Source: Sphingopyxis sp. 2PD (GTDB lineage: Bacteria; Pseudomonadota; Alphaproteobacteria; Sphingomonadales; Sphingomonadaceae). Taken from it: a stretch of DNA of 64,000 nucleotides. A model generated the notes under the pieces. That model was not told the origin of the DNA. It saw only the letters and a program-made list of their open reading frames with translations, and ran no database searches. Positions 10,095 through 18,736 of this stretch are shown in pieces (the first letter of the stretch is position 1; each line of letters starts with the position of its first letter). Position numbers and translations under genes: made by a program. Where the stretch lies: the NCBI RefSeq assembly GCF_005503695.1, contig NZ_SCMU01000002.1:186001-250000 (forward strand), read 5' to 3'.

Positions 10095-10280
10095 ATGGCC
10101 GACAAGAAGATCAAGATCCGCCAGATCGGTTCGCCGATCCGTCGTCCCAAGGGCCAGCGCGCCATCCTGACGGGCCTCGGCCTCGGCAAGATGCACCGCG
10201 AGGTCGAACTGGTCGACACCCCCGAAGTGCGCGGCATGATCCGCAAGCTTCCGCACATGGTGGAAGTCGTCGAGGGCTAA
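10095..10280 (+). CDS. rpmD: 50S ribosomal protein L30
   Basis: Small 23S rRNA-binding protein. The 61 residues include [19 protein letters not shown] and [20 protein letters not shown], matching the family in length and order. It starts 4 bases after rpsE. Confidence 0.97.
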   Translation: MADKKIKIRQIGSPIRRPKGQRAILTGLGLGKMHREVELVDTPEVRGMIRKLPHMVEVVEG

Positions 10281-10287
10281 AGGCGCG

Positions 10288-10494
10288 ATGAAGCTCTACC
10301 GCCTGTTGACCGGTCCCGACGACAGCGCCTTTTGTGCGCGGGTCGAAGGATTGCTCAACCGGGGGTGGCAGCTTCATGGCAGCCCCTCGATCACCCAAGT
10401 CGATGGCCGCGGCTATGTCGCCCAGGCCATCGTGATGGAAAAGGCCGGACCCTATCCCGGTTTTCAGCCATCGAGTGAAATTGAACCGGACTGA
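10288..10494 (+). CDS. Small DUF1737-type protein inside the spc cluster
   Basis: A 68-residue protein starting MKLYRLLTGPDDSAFCARVE, followed by LNRGWQLHGSPSITQVDGRG. This pattern (YRL-TGPDD-FC--V---L--GW-L-GSP) is that of DUF1737 proteins, whose function is unknown. It lies 7 bases after rpmD and 59 bases before rplO, on the same strand, so it should be co-transcribed with ribosomal protein genes. No signal peptide or membrane segment is visible. An insertion between rpmD and rplO is not part of the standard operon. Confidence 0.8.
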   Translation: MKLYRLLTGPDDSAFCARVEGLLNRGWQLHGSPSITQVDGRGYVAQAIVMEKAGPYPGFQPSSEIEPD

Positions 10495-10553
10495 ACGTCT
10501 TTCCTCGGAAAAACGGCAGTCCATAGCGCGACCACAGCGAAAGCGAGTGCAAC

Positions 10554-11078
10554 ATGACGATCAAGCTTAACGAACTTCGTGACAACAACGGCGCCCGCAA
10601 GGGCCGCATGCGCGTCGGACGCGGCATCGGCTCGGGCAAGGGCAAGACCGCCGGCCGCGGCCAAAAGGGTCAGAAGGCCCGCAGCGGCGTCGCGATCAAC
10701 GGCTTCGAAGGCGGCCAGATGCCGCTCCACATGCGCATCCCGAAGCGCGGCTTCAACAACATCTTTGGCAAAGACTTTGCGATCGTCAATCTGGGCATGA
10801 TCCAGAAGCTCGTCGACGCGAAGAAGCTGGATGCCAAGGCTGTTGTCGATCACGCCGCGCTCAAGGCCGCTGGCGTGGCGCGCGGCGGCAAGGACGGCGT
10901 CCGCCTCCTCGCCAAGGGCGAATTTACCGCCAAGCTGAACTTCGCGGTCGCCGGTGCGTCGAAGGGCGCGATCGAAGCGGTCGAAAAGGCCGGTGGCAAG
11001 GTCGAACTTCCCGAAGTCAAGGAAGCGGCGCCCGAAGGCAAGAAGGCCCAGCGTCGGGCCAAAGCCAAGGCTGAATAA
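10554..11078 (+). CDS. rplO: 50S ribosomal protein L15
   Basis: Late-assembly large-subunit protein. It starts [20 protein letters not shown] with the conserved [20 protein letters not shown] and [18 protein letters not shown]. The 174 residues exceed the approximately 145 of E. coli because of a Lys/Ala/Glu-rich tail. It is followed by a hairpin before secY. Confidence 0.97.
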   Translation: MTIKLNELRDNNGARKGRMRVGRGIGSGKGKTAGRGQKGQKARSGVAINGFEGGQMPLHMRIPKRGFNNIFGKDFAIVNLGMIQKLVDAKKLDAKAVVDHAALKAAGVARGGKDGVRLLAKGEFTAKLNFAVAGASKGAIEAVEKAGGKVELPEVKEAAPEGKKAQRRAKAKAE

Positions 11079-11082
11079 TTCA

Positions 11083-11116
11083 GACAAGGGCGGCTCCTCC
11101 GGAACCGCCCTTTGTC
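11083..11116 (+). terminator. Hairpin after rplO
   Basis: GACAAGGGCGG pairs with CCGCCCTTTGTC (one bulged base) and TCC/GGA caps it, just after the rplO stop. The downstream side has only CCCTTTGTCATTT, so termination may be partial, letting some transcription reach secY and adk. Confidence 0.45.
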
Positions 11117-11135
11117 ATTTGAACACACCCTGTCC

Positions 11136-11169
11136 CCGTTCGTGTCCCGACTTAGCTCGACACGAACGG
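11136..11169. repeat. Palindromic repeat of the CCGTTCGTG family
   Basis: CCGTTCGTGTC and GACACGAACGG form an 11-bp perfect inverted repeat around 12 bases. The ends match the arms of the pair at 14149-14236, so it looks like another member of a dispersed intergenic element. It sits between rplO and secY. Confidence 0.55.
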
Positions 11170-11298
11170 ATGAAGCAGCCGGTATCGACCAGCTGCGTTG
11201 CAAAATAGGCCTTTCCCCTTGCGCTTCGTGACCGGCGAACGCACATAGGCGCCGGGTCGCGGGGGGCGCGGTCCGGAATATCCTCGAGGAAACTACCC

Positions 11299-12672
11299 AT
11301 GGCCTCTCGCGCCGACCAGCTTGCTTCCAACCTCAATTTCTCGAAATTCGGTCAGGCGACCGAACTCAAGAACCGCATCTGGTTCACGATCGGCGCGCTG
11401 ATCGTCTTCCGCTTCCTGTCGTTCGTCCCGCTGCCCGGCGTCGATCCGGTCGCGCTGTCGACGCTCTACAGCCAGGCGGCATCGGGCGGCGTCCTCGACA
11501 TCTTCAACACCTTCTCGGGCGGCAGCCTGGAGCGCATGAGCATCATCGCGCTCGGCGTCATGCCCTACATCACCGCGTCGATCGTGGTGCAGCTCGCGGC
11601 AGCCCTGTCGCCCAGCCTCGCCGCGCTCAAGAAAGAGGGCGAAAGCGGGCGCAAGAAGCTCAACCAATATACCCGCTACGGCACGGTGTTCCTGACCGCG
11701 ATCCAGGGCTATTTCATCGCCGTCGGCCTCGAAACCCTCGGCGCCAGCCAGGGCATCGCCGCGGTGGTCGATCCGGGCATGATGTTCCGGATCGGCGCGG
11801 TGATCAGCATTGTCGGCGGTACCTTGTTCCTGATGTGGCTTGGTGAGCAGATCACCGCGCGCGGGATTGGCAATGGCGTGTCGCTGATCATCATGGCGGG
11901 CATCCTCGCCCAGCTGCCGCGCAGCTTTGCCCAGATGTTCACCCAGGTCCGCGAAGGATCGATGGGCGGCGGCACGGTGGTCGCGGTGTTCGCGGGCGCC
12001 ATCCTCGTCATCGCCTTCATCGCCTTCATGGAACGCGCCCAGCGCCGCGTGCTCGTCCAATATCCCAAGCGCGCGACGCAGCGCGGCGGGATGCAGGCCG
12101 ACCGCAGCCATCTGCCGCTCAAGGTCAACACCGCGGGCGTCATCCCGCCGATCTTTGCCTCGTCGCTGTTGCTGATGCCGCTGACGATCACCCAGATGAT
12201 GGGCAATAATGTCCAGGGCGATACCGCGATGGGCGATTTCCTGATCACGCTGAACCAGTATCTGGCGCACGGTCAGCCGCTCTACATGGCGCTCTATGCC
12301 GCGGGTATCATCTTCTTCTGCTTCTTCTATGTCGCGGTCGTCTTCAACCCCGAAGAAACCGCGGACAATCTGAAGCGTCAGAACGGCTTCATCCCCGGCA
12401 TCCGCCCCGGCAAGAATACCGCCGCCTATCTCGACCATGTGCTGACGCGCATCACCGTGCTGGGTGCGGCCTATCTGGCGGCGATCTGTCTGGTCCCCGA
12501 ATATTTCATCGCGCAATCGGGGCTTCCCTTCGCGCTCGGCGGCACCAGCCTGCTGATCATCGTCAACGTGACGATCGACACGATCAGCCAGATCCAGAGC
12601 CACATGCTCGCGCATCAATATGGCGACCTGATCAAAAAGGCGAAATTGAAAGGCGGCGTTGCGCGGCGCTAA
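11299..12672 (+). CDS. secY: Preprotein translocase subunit SecY
   Basis: Channel-forming subunit of the Sec translocon in the inner membrane. The 457 residues contain the expected ten hydrophobic segments. The product starts MASRADQLASNLNFSKFGQA and carries the plug/TM2 region (SGGSLERMSIIALGVMPYIT) and the cytoplasmic loop KRATQRGGMQADRSHLPLK. It follows rplO after 220 bases holding a hairpin and a palindromic repeat, so it may have its own promoter there. Adk follows 48 bases later, as in other bacteria. Confidence 0.98.
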   Translation: MASRADQLASNLNFSKFGQATELKNRIWFTIGALIVFRFLSFVPLPGVDPVALSTLYSQAASGGVLDIFNTFSGGSLERMSIIALGVMPYITASIVVQLAAALSPSLAALKKEGESGRKKLNQYTRYGTVFLTAIQGYFIAVGLETLGASQGIAAVVDPGMMFRIGAVISIVGGTLFLMWLGEQITARGIGNGVSLIIMAGILAQLPRSFAQMFTQVREGSMGGGTVVAVFAGAILVIAFIAFMERAQRRVLVQYPKRATQRGGMQADRSHLPLKVNTAGVIPPIFASSLLLMPLTITQMMGNNVQGDTAMGDFLITLNQYLAHGQPLYMALYAAGIIFFCFFYVAVVFNPEETADNLKRQNGFIPGIRPGKNTAAYLDHVLTRITVLGAAYLAAICLVPEYFIAQSGLPFALGGTSLLIIVNVTIDTISQIQSHMLAHQYGDLIKKAKLKGGVARR

Positions 12673-12720
12673 AGCGCCCGCTACGGCAACTGCGACACGG
12701 CAGAGGCAACAGGGGCTTCC

Positions 12721-13380
12721 ATGACGCTGAATATCATTTTGCTCGGTCCGCCGGGAGCGGGCAAGGGAACGCAGGCGGTGCGGCTCGAGGACGAGCATGG
12801 CATGGTTCAGCTGTCGACCGGCGACATGCTGCGCGCGGCGGTCAAGGCGGGAACCCCGATCGGCGTCCAGGCCAAGGCGGTGATGGACGCGGGCGAGCTG
12901 GTGTCGGACGAAATCGTCTCGGGGCTGATCGGTGAACGGCTCGATGCGCTCGGCAACGAAACCTCGGTGATCTTCGACGGCTACCCGCGCACCGCGGCAC
13001 AGGCCGACGCGCTCGACAAGATCCTGTCGGACCGCGGTCGCAAGCTCGATCATGTCATCGAGCTGCTGGTCGAGGAAGACGCGCTCGTCGACCGCATCAC
13101 CGGACGCTTTTCGTGCGGCAATTGCGGCGCGGGCTATCACGACCGTTACAAGCTCCCCAAGGTGGCCGATGTTTGCGATGTTTGCGGCAGTCACGACTTC
13201 AAGCGCCGCCCCGACGACAATGAAGAAACCGTGCGCACCCGCATGGCCGAATATCGCGCCAAGACCGCACCGATCCTGCCGATTTATGAGGCGCGCGGCA
13301 TCGTGACGCGGGTCGACGGGATGGCGCCGATCGATCAGGTCAACGACGCGATCGAGGCGATCCTCGCCCCTGCTGGCTAG
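12721..13380 (+). CDS. adk: Adenylate kinase, long form with four-cysteine LID
   Basis: Converts ATP + AMP to 2 ADP in the cytosol. The P-loop GPPGAGKGTQ is at residues 9-18, followed by the AMP-binding region (LSTGDMLRAAV). The LID domain contains CGNC and CDVC pairs, four cysteines that in related kinases hold a structural zinc; many Gram-negative enzymes lack them. The 219 residues are normal for the long form. This is the last gene of the ribosomal cluster here. Confidence 0.97.
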   Translation: MTLNIILLGPPGAGKGTQAVRLEDEHGMVQLSTGDMLRAAVKAGTPIGVQAKAVMDAGELVSDEIVSGLIGERLDALGNETSVIFDGYPRTAAQADALDKILSDRGRKLDHVIELLVEEDALVDRITGRFSCGNCGAGYHDRYKLPKVADVCDVCGSHDFKRRPDDNEETVRTRMAEYRAKTAPILPIYEARGIVTRVDGMAPIDQVNDAIEAILAPAG

Positions 13381-13428
13381 TCAGCTCCCTCGGCGCCGGT
13401 TATTGAGGCACCAAGGGGGGACAGGCTG

Positions 13429-14127
13429 ATGGCAATTTCCGGATATTTCGCAGGCGCCACGATGATTGCGGCGCTGACCTTTGCGCCCGCCGCGACTGCC
13501 AAGGTCGTCGACCAGAGCGAGGCCGGCTTCACCGTCGCGCACACCGCCCAGGTCGCCGCGACCCCCGCCGACGTGTGGAAAATGCTGCGTATGCCGCAAA
13601 ACTGGTGGTCGAAAGATCACAGCTGGTCCGGCGACGCCGCGAACTTCTGGCTCGATTCGCAGGCGGGCGGCTGCTTCTGTGAAAAATTGCCCGACACCGG
13701 CGCCGGGGTTGGCAGCGTCCAGCATGCGCGCGTGCTGTTTTCCAAGCCCGGCCAGCTGCTCCGCCTGTCGGGCGCCTTCGGTCCGCTGCAGGGCGAAGCG
13801 CTGAACGGCACGTTGACGATCCAGATCAAGGCCACCCCCACCGGCAGCGCGCTACGCTTCGACTATGTCGTCGGCGGCTATATGCGCTTCAAGGTCGCCG
13901 ACATCGCGCCCGCGGTCGACAAGGTGATCGGCGAGCAATTGATCGGACTGGCGAATGCGCTCGGCGGCGCGCTGCCACCGAGCCGCGAGGAAAAGGCCGC
14001 TGCGGCCGCTGCGACTGCCAAGCCCGCCGCCGAAACCCCGCCCGCTGAGGATGAGCCGGGCCTCGACGCCGCGGTCGCCGATCTGGTCGAGGACGCGCCG
14101 AAGGCTGAACCCGAAGGCGGGCGCTAA
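13429..14127 (+). CDS. Exported SRPBCC-family protein
   Basis: 232 residues. An N-terminal hydrophobic segment (ATMIAALTFAPAATA) ending in small residues looks like a signal peptide cleaved near residue 24. The rest resembles SRPBCC/polyketide-cyclase-like lipid-binding folds (AATPADVWKMLRMPQNWWSK near the start, then LDSQAGGCFCEKLPDTGAGV). The C-terminal 60 residues are low-complexity Ala/Pro/Glu. A purine-rich GGGGGGACAGG precedes the ATG. Ligand and function are unknown. Confidence 0.75.
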   Translation: MAISGYFAGATMIAALTFAPAATAKVVDQSEAGFTVAHTAQVAATPADVWKMLRMPQNWWSKDHSWSGDAANFWLDSQAGGCFCEKLPDTGAGVGSVQHARVLFSKPGQLLRLSGAFGPLQGEALNGTLTIQIKATPTGSALRFDYVVGGYMRFKVADIAPAVDKVIGEQLIGLANALGGALPPSREEKAAAAAATAKPAAETPPAEDEPGLDAAVADLVEDAPKAEPEGGR

Positions 14128-14148
14128 GCGCAGACGACAAAATATGAT

Positions 14149-14236
14149 CCGTTCGCCCTGAGCTTGTCGAAGGGCCGCCCTTTCTTTTGGCGTCGTGAGA
14201 AGAAGGACGGTGCTTCGACAAGCTCAGCACGAACGG
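14149..14236. repeat. Inverted pair of CCGTTCG-CTGAGCTTGTCGAAG elements
   Basis: CCGTTCG-CCTGAGCTTGTCGAAG (14149-14172) faces an inverted copy, CTTCGACAAGCTCAG-CGAACGG, at 14213-14236. The two copies flank about 40 bases between the convergent SRPBCC and YceD-like genes. This is a dispersed repeat common in sphingomonads and related to the pair at 63119-63185. The pair can fold into a long hairpin and may act as a two-way transcript end. Confidence 0.75.
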
Positions 14237-14257
14237 TTTGAGATGAATGGGTCGGCG

Positions 14258-14788
14258 CTAAGCGTCCGGCGTTCCGCGCAGCCTGGCCAGCGCCGCAAAC
14301 GGTCCCGCCGCCTCTTCGCTCAACACGCCCTTCTCCGCCAGAATCCGGTCGGCGTCGGGGTGCCGGGGAAAGGGATCGAGCGCCAGCGACAGCGTCTGCA
14401 CCGCGGCCTCGCCCAGGTCGATCCGATCGCCTTCGAGCGGCAGCAGGTCGCAATCCTCGCTGCTGATCTCAATCTCTTCCTCGGCGTCGACCGGCGCGTC
14501 GACATCGCGCAGGAAACGCAGATCGAACGGTTCGTCCACCGTCGCCGGAACGGGCAGCCCGGTCGCGGCGCACGACTGGACGATGGTCGCGCGCACCGCC
14601 CCCTTGGCGCCGATTCCGCCCGCAACGGACCGGATTTCGGCGGTGAGGAAAAAATGATCGACCGCGATCAACCCCAGTCGCTTTGCGATTCGCGCGCGCG
14701 CCTCGGCATCGGCTTCGACCGCCACGGCGCGCCCCTGCGCCGCATCGGCCAGCGTCAGGATCAGCGAAAATTCGCTCGCCGCGCTCAC
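14258..14788 (-). CDS. DUF177 / YceD-like protein
   Basis: 176 residues. The segment around VQSCAATGLPVPATVDEPF with its conserved cysteine and the C-terminal QTLSLALDPFPRHPDA identify the YceD/DUF177 family. E. coli YceD is coupled to rpmF and is implicated in 23S rRNA accumulation. Here no rpmF follows; instead the gene overlaps the upstream chaperone gene by 4 bases and ends near a repeat pair. Function in this organism is unproven. Confidence 0.85.
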   Translation of the reverse strand: MSAASEFSLILTLADAAQGRAVAVEADAEARARIAKRLGLIAVDHFFLTAEIRSVAGGIGAKGAVRATIVQSCAATGLPVPATVDEPFDLRFLRDVDAPVDAEEEIEISSEDCDLLPLEGDRIDLGEAAVQTLSLALDPFPRHPDADRILAEKGVLSEEAAGPFAALARLRGTPDA

Positions 14789-15321
14789 GCCGTCGTTCCG
14801 CCCAGCCGGTCCGCGACGATCAGCTCGGCCACCGGGGTTGCTGTCAACGCCGCGCGCAGCTTGGCGACTTCGGCCATCACATGCGCCAGCCCCGCCGCAT
14901 CGGGTGCGCTACCGCGCCACAGATTGCGGACCAGCGCGGCGCGGAGCTCCTCCGACCCGTCGGCGGCACGATAAACGCCCAATCGCCCGCCCAGCGCCCC
15001 GACCATCCGGCCGATCTGCTTGCCGACCACCATGTCGCCAAACCCGATCTGGCGCATCTGGCCGTCCATGTCGGTGACGAACAATTCGGTCAGTTCGACT
15101 CCGGCGCGCGCCTGTGCGGGATCTTCGTCGATCCGGTGGAGGACGAGCGCGAGGACCAGGCTGACCATGTCGAAACGCCCGTCGAGCGTGTCTGGGACCA
15201 GGCCCTCAGCATACCAGTGCGGCGCGCGCGCGGCGGCGACGACGGCGCTCCACAGCGGGCGACGCGCCTCGCGCGGGTCGGGCTGCGAACGGAAGAGTTT
15301 GCGGAGCGAGAACATGCCCAC
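14785..15321 (-). CDS. Ubiquinol-cytochrome c chaperone family protein (CBP3-like)
   Basis: 178 residues matching the family related to mitochondrial Cbp3/UQCC1, which helps assemble the cytochrome bc1 complex. Visible features are HWYAEGLVPDTLDGRFDMVS near residue 35 and a middle segment FVTDMDGQMRQIGFGDMVVG with GDMVVGKQIGRMVGALGGR. Two start codons are possible (MGM or the second Met, 2 codons later). It overlaps the DUF177 gene by 4 bases and is divergent from bamE. Confidence 0.85.
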   Translation of the reverse strand: MGMFSLRKLFRSQPDPREARRPLWSAVVAAARAPHWYAEGLVPDTLDGRFDMVSLVLALVLHRIDEDPAQARAGVELTELFVTDMDGQMRQIGFGDMVVGKQIGRMVGALGGRLGVYRAADGSEELRAALVRNLWRGSAPDAAGLAHVMAEVAKLRAALTATPVAELIVADRLGGTTA

Positions 15322-15497
15322 CGCTTAGGCGCAATTCGTGCCGCCGAAAAGGGGCGCCGGTCCGCCGCACGGTCAGCTTCTGGCAAGCTTCGTCGCGCCA
15401 CAAGCAGCTTGTGCGCCGCATCTGCTTGCGGTTAAGAGGCGCGAGAGCGAGCGCCGACCGCTGGCAAAGGCCGCGACAGGCGCAACGGAGATTATAG

Positions 15498-15983
15498 ATG
15501 CCGAATTTCAAGCTTTCGTCTGCCGCTCCGCGCGCGCGCCTGATCGTTCTTGGACTTGCCGTCGCGCTGACTGCTAGCGGCTGCGCGCAGCTCAAGGGCC
15601 GACAGGGCTATGTCGTCGATCCGCTGCTGACCACCGCGATCACCCCCGGCGTCGACAACCGCGAATCGGTCGAAAAGACGCTCGGCCGTCCGACCTTCGT
15701 CGGCCAGTTCAGTGACAATGAATATTATTATGTCTCGCGCGAAACGCGCCAGCTCGCCTTCGCCAAGCCGCGCCCGGTCGACCAGCAGGTGCTGCGCGTC
15801 CGCTTCGACGCCGCGGGCAATGTCGCCGCGGTCGACCGCACCGGACTGGAACTGGTGAGCAAGATCAGCCCCGAAGGCGACAAGACCCCGACGCTGGGCC
15901 GCGAACGCAGCTTCTTCGAAGATATTTTCGGCAATATCGGCGCGGTCGGCGCACCGGGCGCGGGGGCGCCCAGCGGGCAGTAA
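15498..15983 (+). CDS. bamE: Outer membrane assembly lipoprotein BamE (SmpA/OmlA)
   Basis: Accessory lipoprotein of the BAM complex that inserts beta-barrels. The N-terminus is a lipoprotein signal with lipobox LTASGC, the acylated Cys at about residue 29. The SmpA/OmlA domain follows, with TPGVDNRESVEKTLGRPTF and QVLRVRFDAAGNVAAVD. The end is Gly/Ala-rich. It is 161 residues long and transcribed divergently from the bc1 chaperone gene. Confidence 0.9.
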   Translation: MPNFKLSSAAPRARLIVLGLAVALTASGCAQLKGRQGYVVDPLLTTAITPGVDNRESVEKTLGRPTFVGQFSDNEYYYVSRETRQLAFAKPRPVDQQVLRVRFDAAGNVAAVDRTGLELVSKISPEGDKTPTLGRERSFFEDIFGNIGAVGAPGAGAPSGQ

Positions 15984-16004
15984 TATTTGGAAATAGGTTC
16001 GAGC

Positions 16005-16082
16005 CGTCGCCCCCGCGAAGGCGGGGGCCGCTGGCGGCCTCGCGCTACCCCGATAACGGCCCTCGCCTTCGCGGGGGCGACG
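16005..16082. repeat. GC-rich inverted repeat pair (CGTCGCCCCCGCG family)
   Basis: CGTCGCCCCCGCGAAGGCG at 16005-16023 faces its near-perfect inverse, CGCCTTCGCGGGGGCGACG, ending at 16082. It lies between the convergent bamE and maeB genes. The same family recurs at 33383, 42529 and 43523, always outside genes. Confidence 0.75.
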
Positions 16083-16092
16083 CGCCCTTATT

Positions 16093-18360
16093 CTACTGCG
16101 CGATCCCGCCCGCCGCGAGCACCGCGAGCGTGACCAGGTCCGACGCGGTCGATGCCATCGTCGCGACCTGCACCGGATGCTCCATCCCCACCAGCATCGG
16201 CCCGATCACCGCGCCGCCACCGAGCTCGCGCAGCAGCTTTGCCGACAGGTTCGCCGATTGCAGCCCCGGCATGACCAGCACATTCGCGGGGCCCGACAGG
16301 CGGCAGAAGGGGTAGTTTTTCATCACCTTGGCATTGAGCGCGACGTCGGGCGCCATTTCGCCTTCATATTCGAACGCCGGCTGGCGCCGGTCGAGGATCG
16401 CCACCGCCTCACGAATATTCTCGAGCCAGCTCCCCTCAGGGTTGCCGAAGGTCGAATAGGACAGGAAAGCGACGCGCGGTTCGTGGCCCATGCGCCGCGC
16501 GACCTGCGCGGTGCGCTCGGCGATGTCGGCGAGCATTTCGGCCGACGGCCGCTCGTTGACCGTTGTGTCGGCCATGAAGATCGTGTGATGCTGGTCGACG
16601 AGCACATGAATACCGAACGGCGTCTTGCCCTCGGCATGGTCAATCACGCGGCGGATTTCGCGCATCGTCTGCGAATAGGTGCGCGTCGTGCCGGTGATCA
16701 TCGCATCGCCCAGCCCCATCTTGAGCAGCAGCGAGCCAAAGATATTGCGGTCGCGGTTGACCATGCGCTCGACGTCGCGGCGCAAATATCCGCGGCGTTG
16801 CAGCCGCTCGTACAGCATGTCGACCATCGCCGGCACATGCGGCGAATTGACACTGTTGTGGACCTCGAAACTCTCGGCATCGGCGACCCCCATCGCGCGG
16901 AGCTTGTCGTGCAGCCCTTCGCGCCCGACAAGCACCGGCGTGCCATAGCCGCCGTCGCGGAACTGAATCGCCGCGCGCAGCACCGTTTCTTCCTCGCCCT
17001 CGGTAAAGACGACGCGCTTCGGATTGTTGCGCGCGGCTTCATAGGCGAGCGTCAGTACCGAGGTCGTCGGGTTGAGCCGCGCGCGCAAGGATGTACGATA
17101 GGCGTCCAGATCGGCGATCGGCCGCTGCGCGACCCCCGTCTCCATCGCCGCCTTGGCGACCGCCGCAGGCACGATTTCCATCAGCCGCGGATCGAAGGGC
17201 GAGGGGATGATATATTCGGGGCCAAAGCTCGACGCGCGGCCGCCATAGGCCGCGGCGACCTCTTCGGGCACCTGCTGGCGCGCGAGGTCGGCAATGGCGT
17301 ATGCAGCCGCGATCTTCATCTCCTCGTTGATCGCGGTCGCATGGACATCGAGCGCGCCGCGGAAGATGAAGGGGAAGCAGAGCACATTGTTGACCTGGTT
17401 CGGATAGTCCGACCGCCCCGTCGCGATGATCGCGTCGGGTCTTGCTGCACGGGCGTCGGGCGGCGAGATTTCGGGATCGGGGTTCGCCATCGCAAAGATG
17501 ATCGGCGCGGGCGCCATATCCTTGACCATCTCGGGCTTCAGCGCGCCGGCGGCGGAGAGGCCCAGGAACACGTCGGCGCCGACGAGCGCTTCGGTTAGGT
17601 CGCGCGCCTCGGTCGGCACGGCGTGCGCCGATTTCCACTGGTCCATGCCTTCGGTGCGGCCCTGATAGATGGTGCCCTTGCGGTCGCACATGATGACATT
17701 TTCGTGCCGGACGCCCATCGCCTTGATCAGCGCGGTGCACGCGATCGCCGCCGCCCCCGCGCCGTTGACGACGACCTTGACCGTCGAAAGGTCGCGCCCG
17801 GTCAGGTAACAGGCGTTGATCAGCCCCGCCGCGGTGATGATCGCGGTGCCGTGCTGGTCGTCGTGAAACACCGGGATGTTCATGCGCTCTTTCAGCGCGG
17901 CCTCGATGATGAAGCAGTTGGGCGCGGCAATATCTTCGAGGTTGATGCCGCCAAAGCTCGGCGCGAGCAGCTCGACTGCCTCGATAAAGCGCTGCGGATC
18001 TTCGGTATCGACCTCAAGGTCGATCGAATCGACGTCGGCAAAGCGCTTGAACAGCACCGCCTTGCCTTCCATCACCGGCTTCGAGGCGAGCGCGCCGAGA
18101 TTGCCGAGCCCCAGGATCGCGGTTCCGTTGGAAATCACCGCGACCAGATTGCCCTTGATCGTATAGTCATAGGCCTTGGCGGGATCTTCGGCGATCGCCT
18201 TCACCGGCACCGCGACGCCGGGCGAATAGGCAAGGCTCAAATCGCGCTGCGTCGCCATCGGCTTCGACGCGACGATCTCGATTTTCCCGGGGCGTCCATA
18301 TTCATGGTAAAGCAACGCCTCGCGGTCCGAAAACTGCACCTTGCTGCCGCTGTCCATCAT
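16093..18360 (-). CDS. maeB: NADP-dependent malic enzyme with phosphotransacetylase-like domain
   Basis: Oxidatively decarboxylates malate to pyruvate, producing NADPH. The 755 residues contain the malic N-terminal domain (NGTAILGLGNLG at 78-89, metal region ED at 142-143, DDQHGT at 167-172). Next come the nucleotide-binding domain (NGAGAAAIAC near 199) and, from about residue 430, the phosphate acetyltransferase-like domain, which in MaeB enzymes regulates rather than catalyses. Two adjacent Met codons are possible starts. Monocistronic, convergent with bamE. Confidence 0.95.
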   Translation of the reverse strand: MMDSGSKVQFSDREALLYHEYGRPGKIEIVASKPMATQRDLSLAYSPGVAVPVKAIAEDPAKAYDYTIKGNLVAVISNGTAILGLGNLGALASKPVMEGKAVLFKRFADVDSIDLEVDTEDPQRFIEAVELLAPSFGGINLEDIAAPNCFIIEAALKERMNIPVFHDDQHGTAIITAAGLINACYLTGRDLSTVKVVVNGAGAAAIACTALIKAMGVRHENVIMCDRKGTIYQGRTEGMDQWKSAHAVPTEARDLTEALVGADVFLGLSAAGALKPEMVKDMAPAPIIFAMANPDPEISPPDARAARPDAIIATGRSDYPNQVNNVLCFPFIFRGALDVHATAINEEMKIAAAYAIADLARQQVPEEVAAAYGGRASSFGPEYIIPSPFDPRLMEIVPAAVAKAAMETGVAQRPIADLDAYRTSLRARLNPTTSVLTLAYEAARNNPKRVVFTEGEEETVLRAAIQFRDGGYGTPVLVGREGLHDKLRAMGVADAESFEVHNSVNSPHVPAMVDMLYERLQRRGYLRRDVERMVNRDRNIFGSLLLKMGLGDAMITGTTRTYSQTMREIRRVIDHAEGKTPFGIHVLVDQHHTIFMADTTVNERPSAEMLADIAERTAQVARRMGHEPRVAFLSYSTFGNPEGSWLENIREAVAILDRRQPAFEYEGEMAPDVALNAKVMKNYPFCRLSGPANVLVMPGLQSANLSAKLLRELGGGAVIGPMLVGMEHPVQVATMASTASDLVTLAVLAAGGIAQ

Positions 18361-18736
18361 CTATCCCCTATCCAATCGCATCAGACGCGCGCCCGAGCCC
18401 TTCCCTAACGTCGCGGGCGTCGATTGTAACCCCGCCAATGTTATCGAGCGGCGGTCCGCCGAACGGTTCCGGCTTTTGCATCCCGGATAGAGTCCGAGAT
18501 GCTGCGTGTCCGGATGCGACCGATTGCGGACGTGTCTTCTCCCCTCCCTTTCAGGGAGGGGCTGGGGGTGGGTAGCCGCCGAAGGCGGCATTCTGCCTCG
18601 GCTCGCTTCGCTCGCACCCACCCCTAACCCCTCCCTGAAAGGGAGGGGAATGGCTTAAAACCACCCCATATCGGCCATTCGGCCCGCATTCCCGCTCCGA
18701 CCTTGCCTTGCTGCCCCCAATCACTAAGCAGGGCGC
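18361..18736. other. 376-base gap between maeB and mutS
   Basis: A divergent intergenic region that should hold the promoters of maeB and mutS. Apart from the inverted repeat element at 18541-18648, no gene, RNA motif or clear -35/-10 pair is evident to me. Confidence 0.6.
18541..18648. repeat. CCCCTCCCTTTCAGGGAGGGG inverted repeat pair
   Basis: A 32-base arm at 18541-18572 (starting CCCCTCCCTTTCAGGGAGGG) is matched by an inverted arm at 18617-18648. Each arm is itself a hairpin (CCCTCCCTTT with AGGGAGGG). The spacer carries Arg/Ala-like GC-rich sequence. This is a dispersed intergenic element rather than an operator, because nothing ties it to the flanking genes. Confidence 0.7.

Noticed and set aside
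11293-13194. A 633-codon minus-strand frame opposite secY and adk
   Set aside because: It mirrors secY and adk codons, has no recognisable motif, and both + strand genes are certain.
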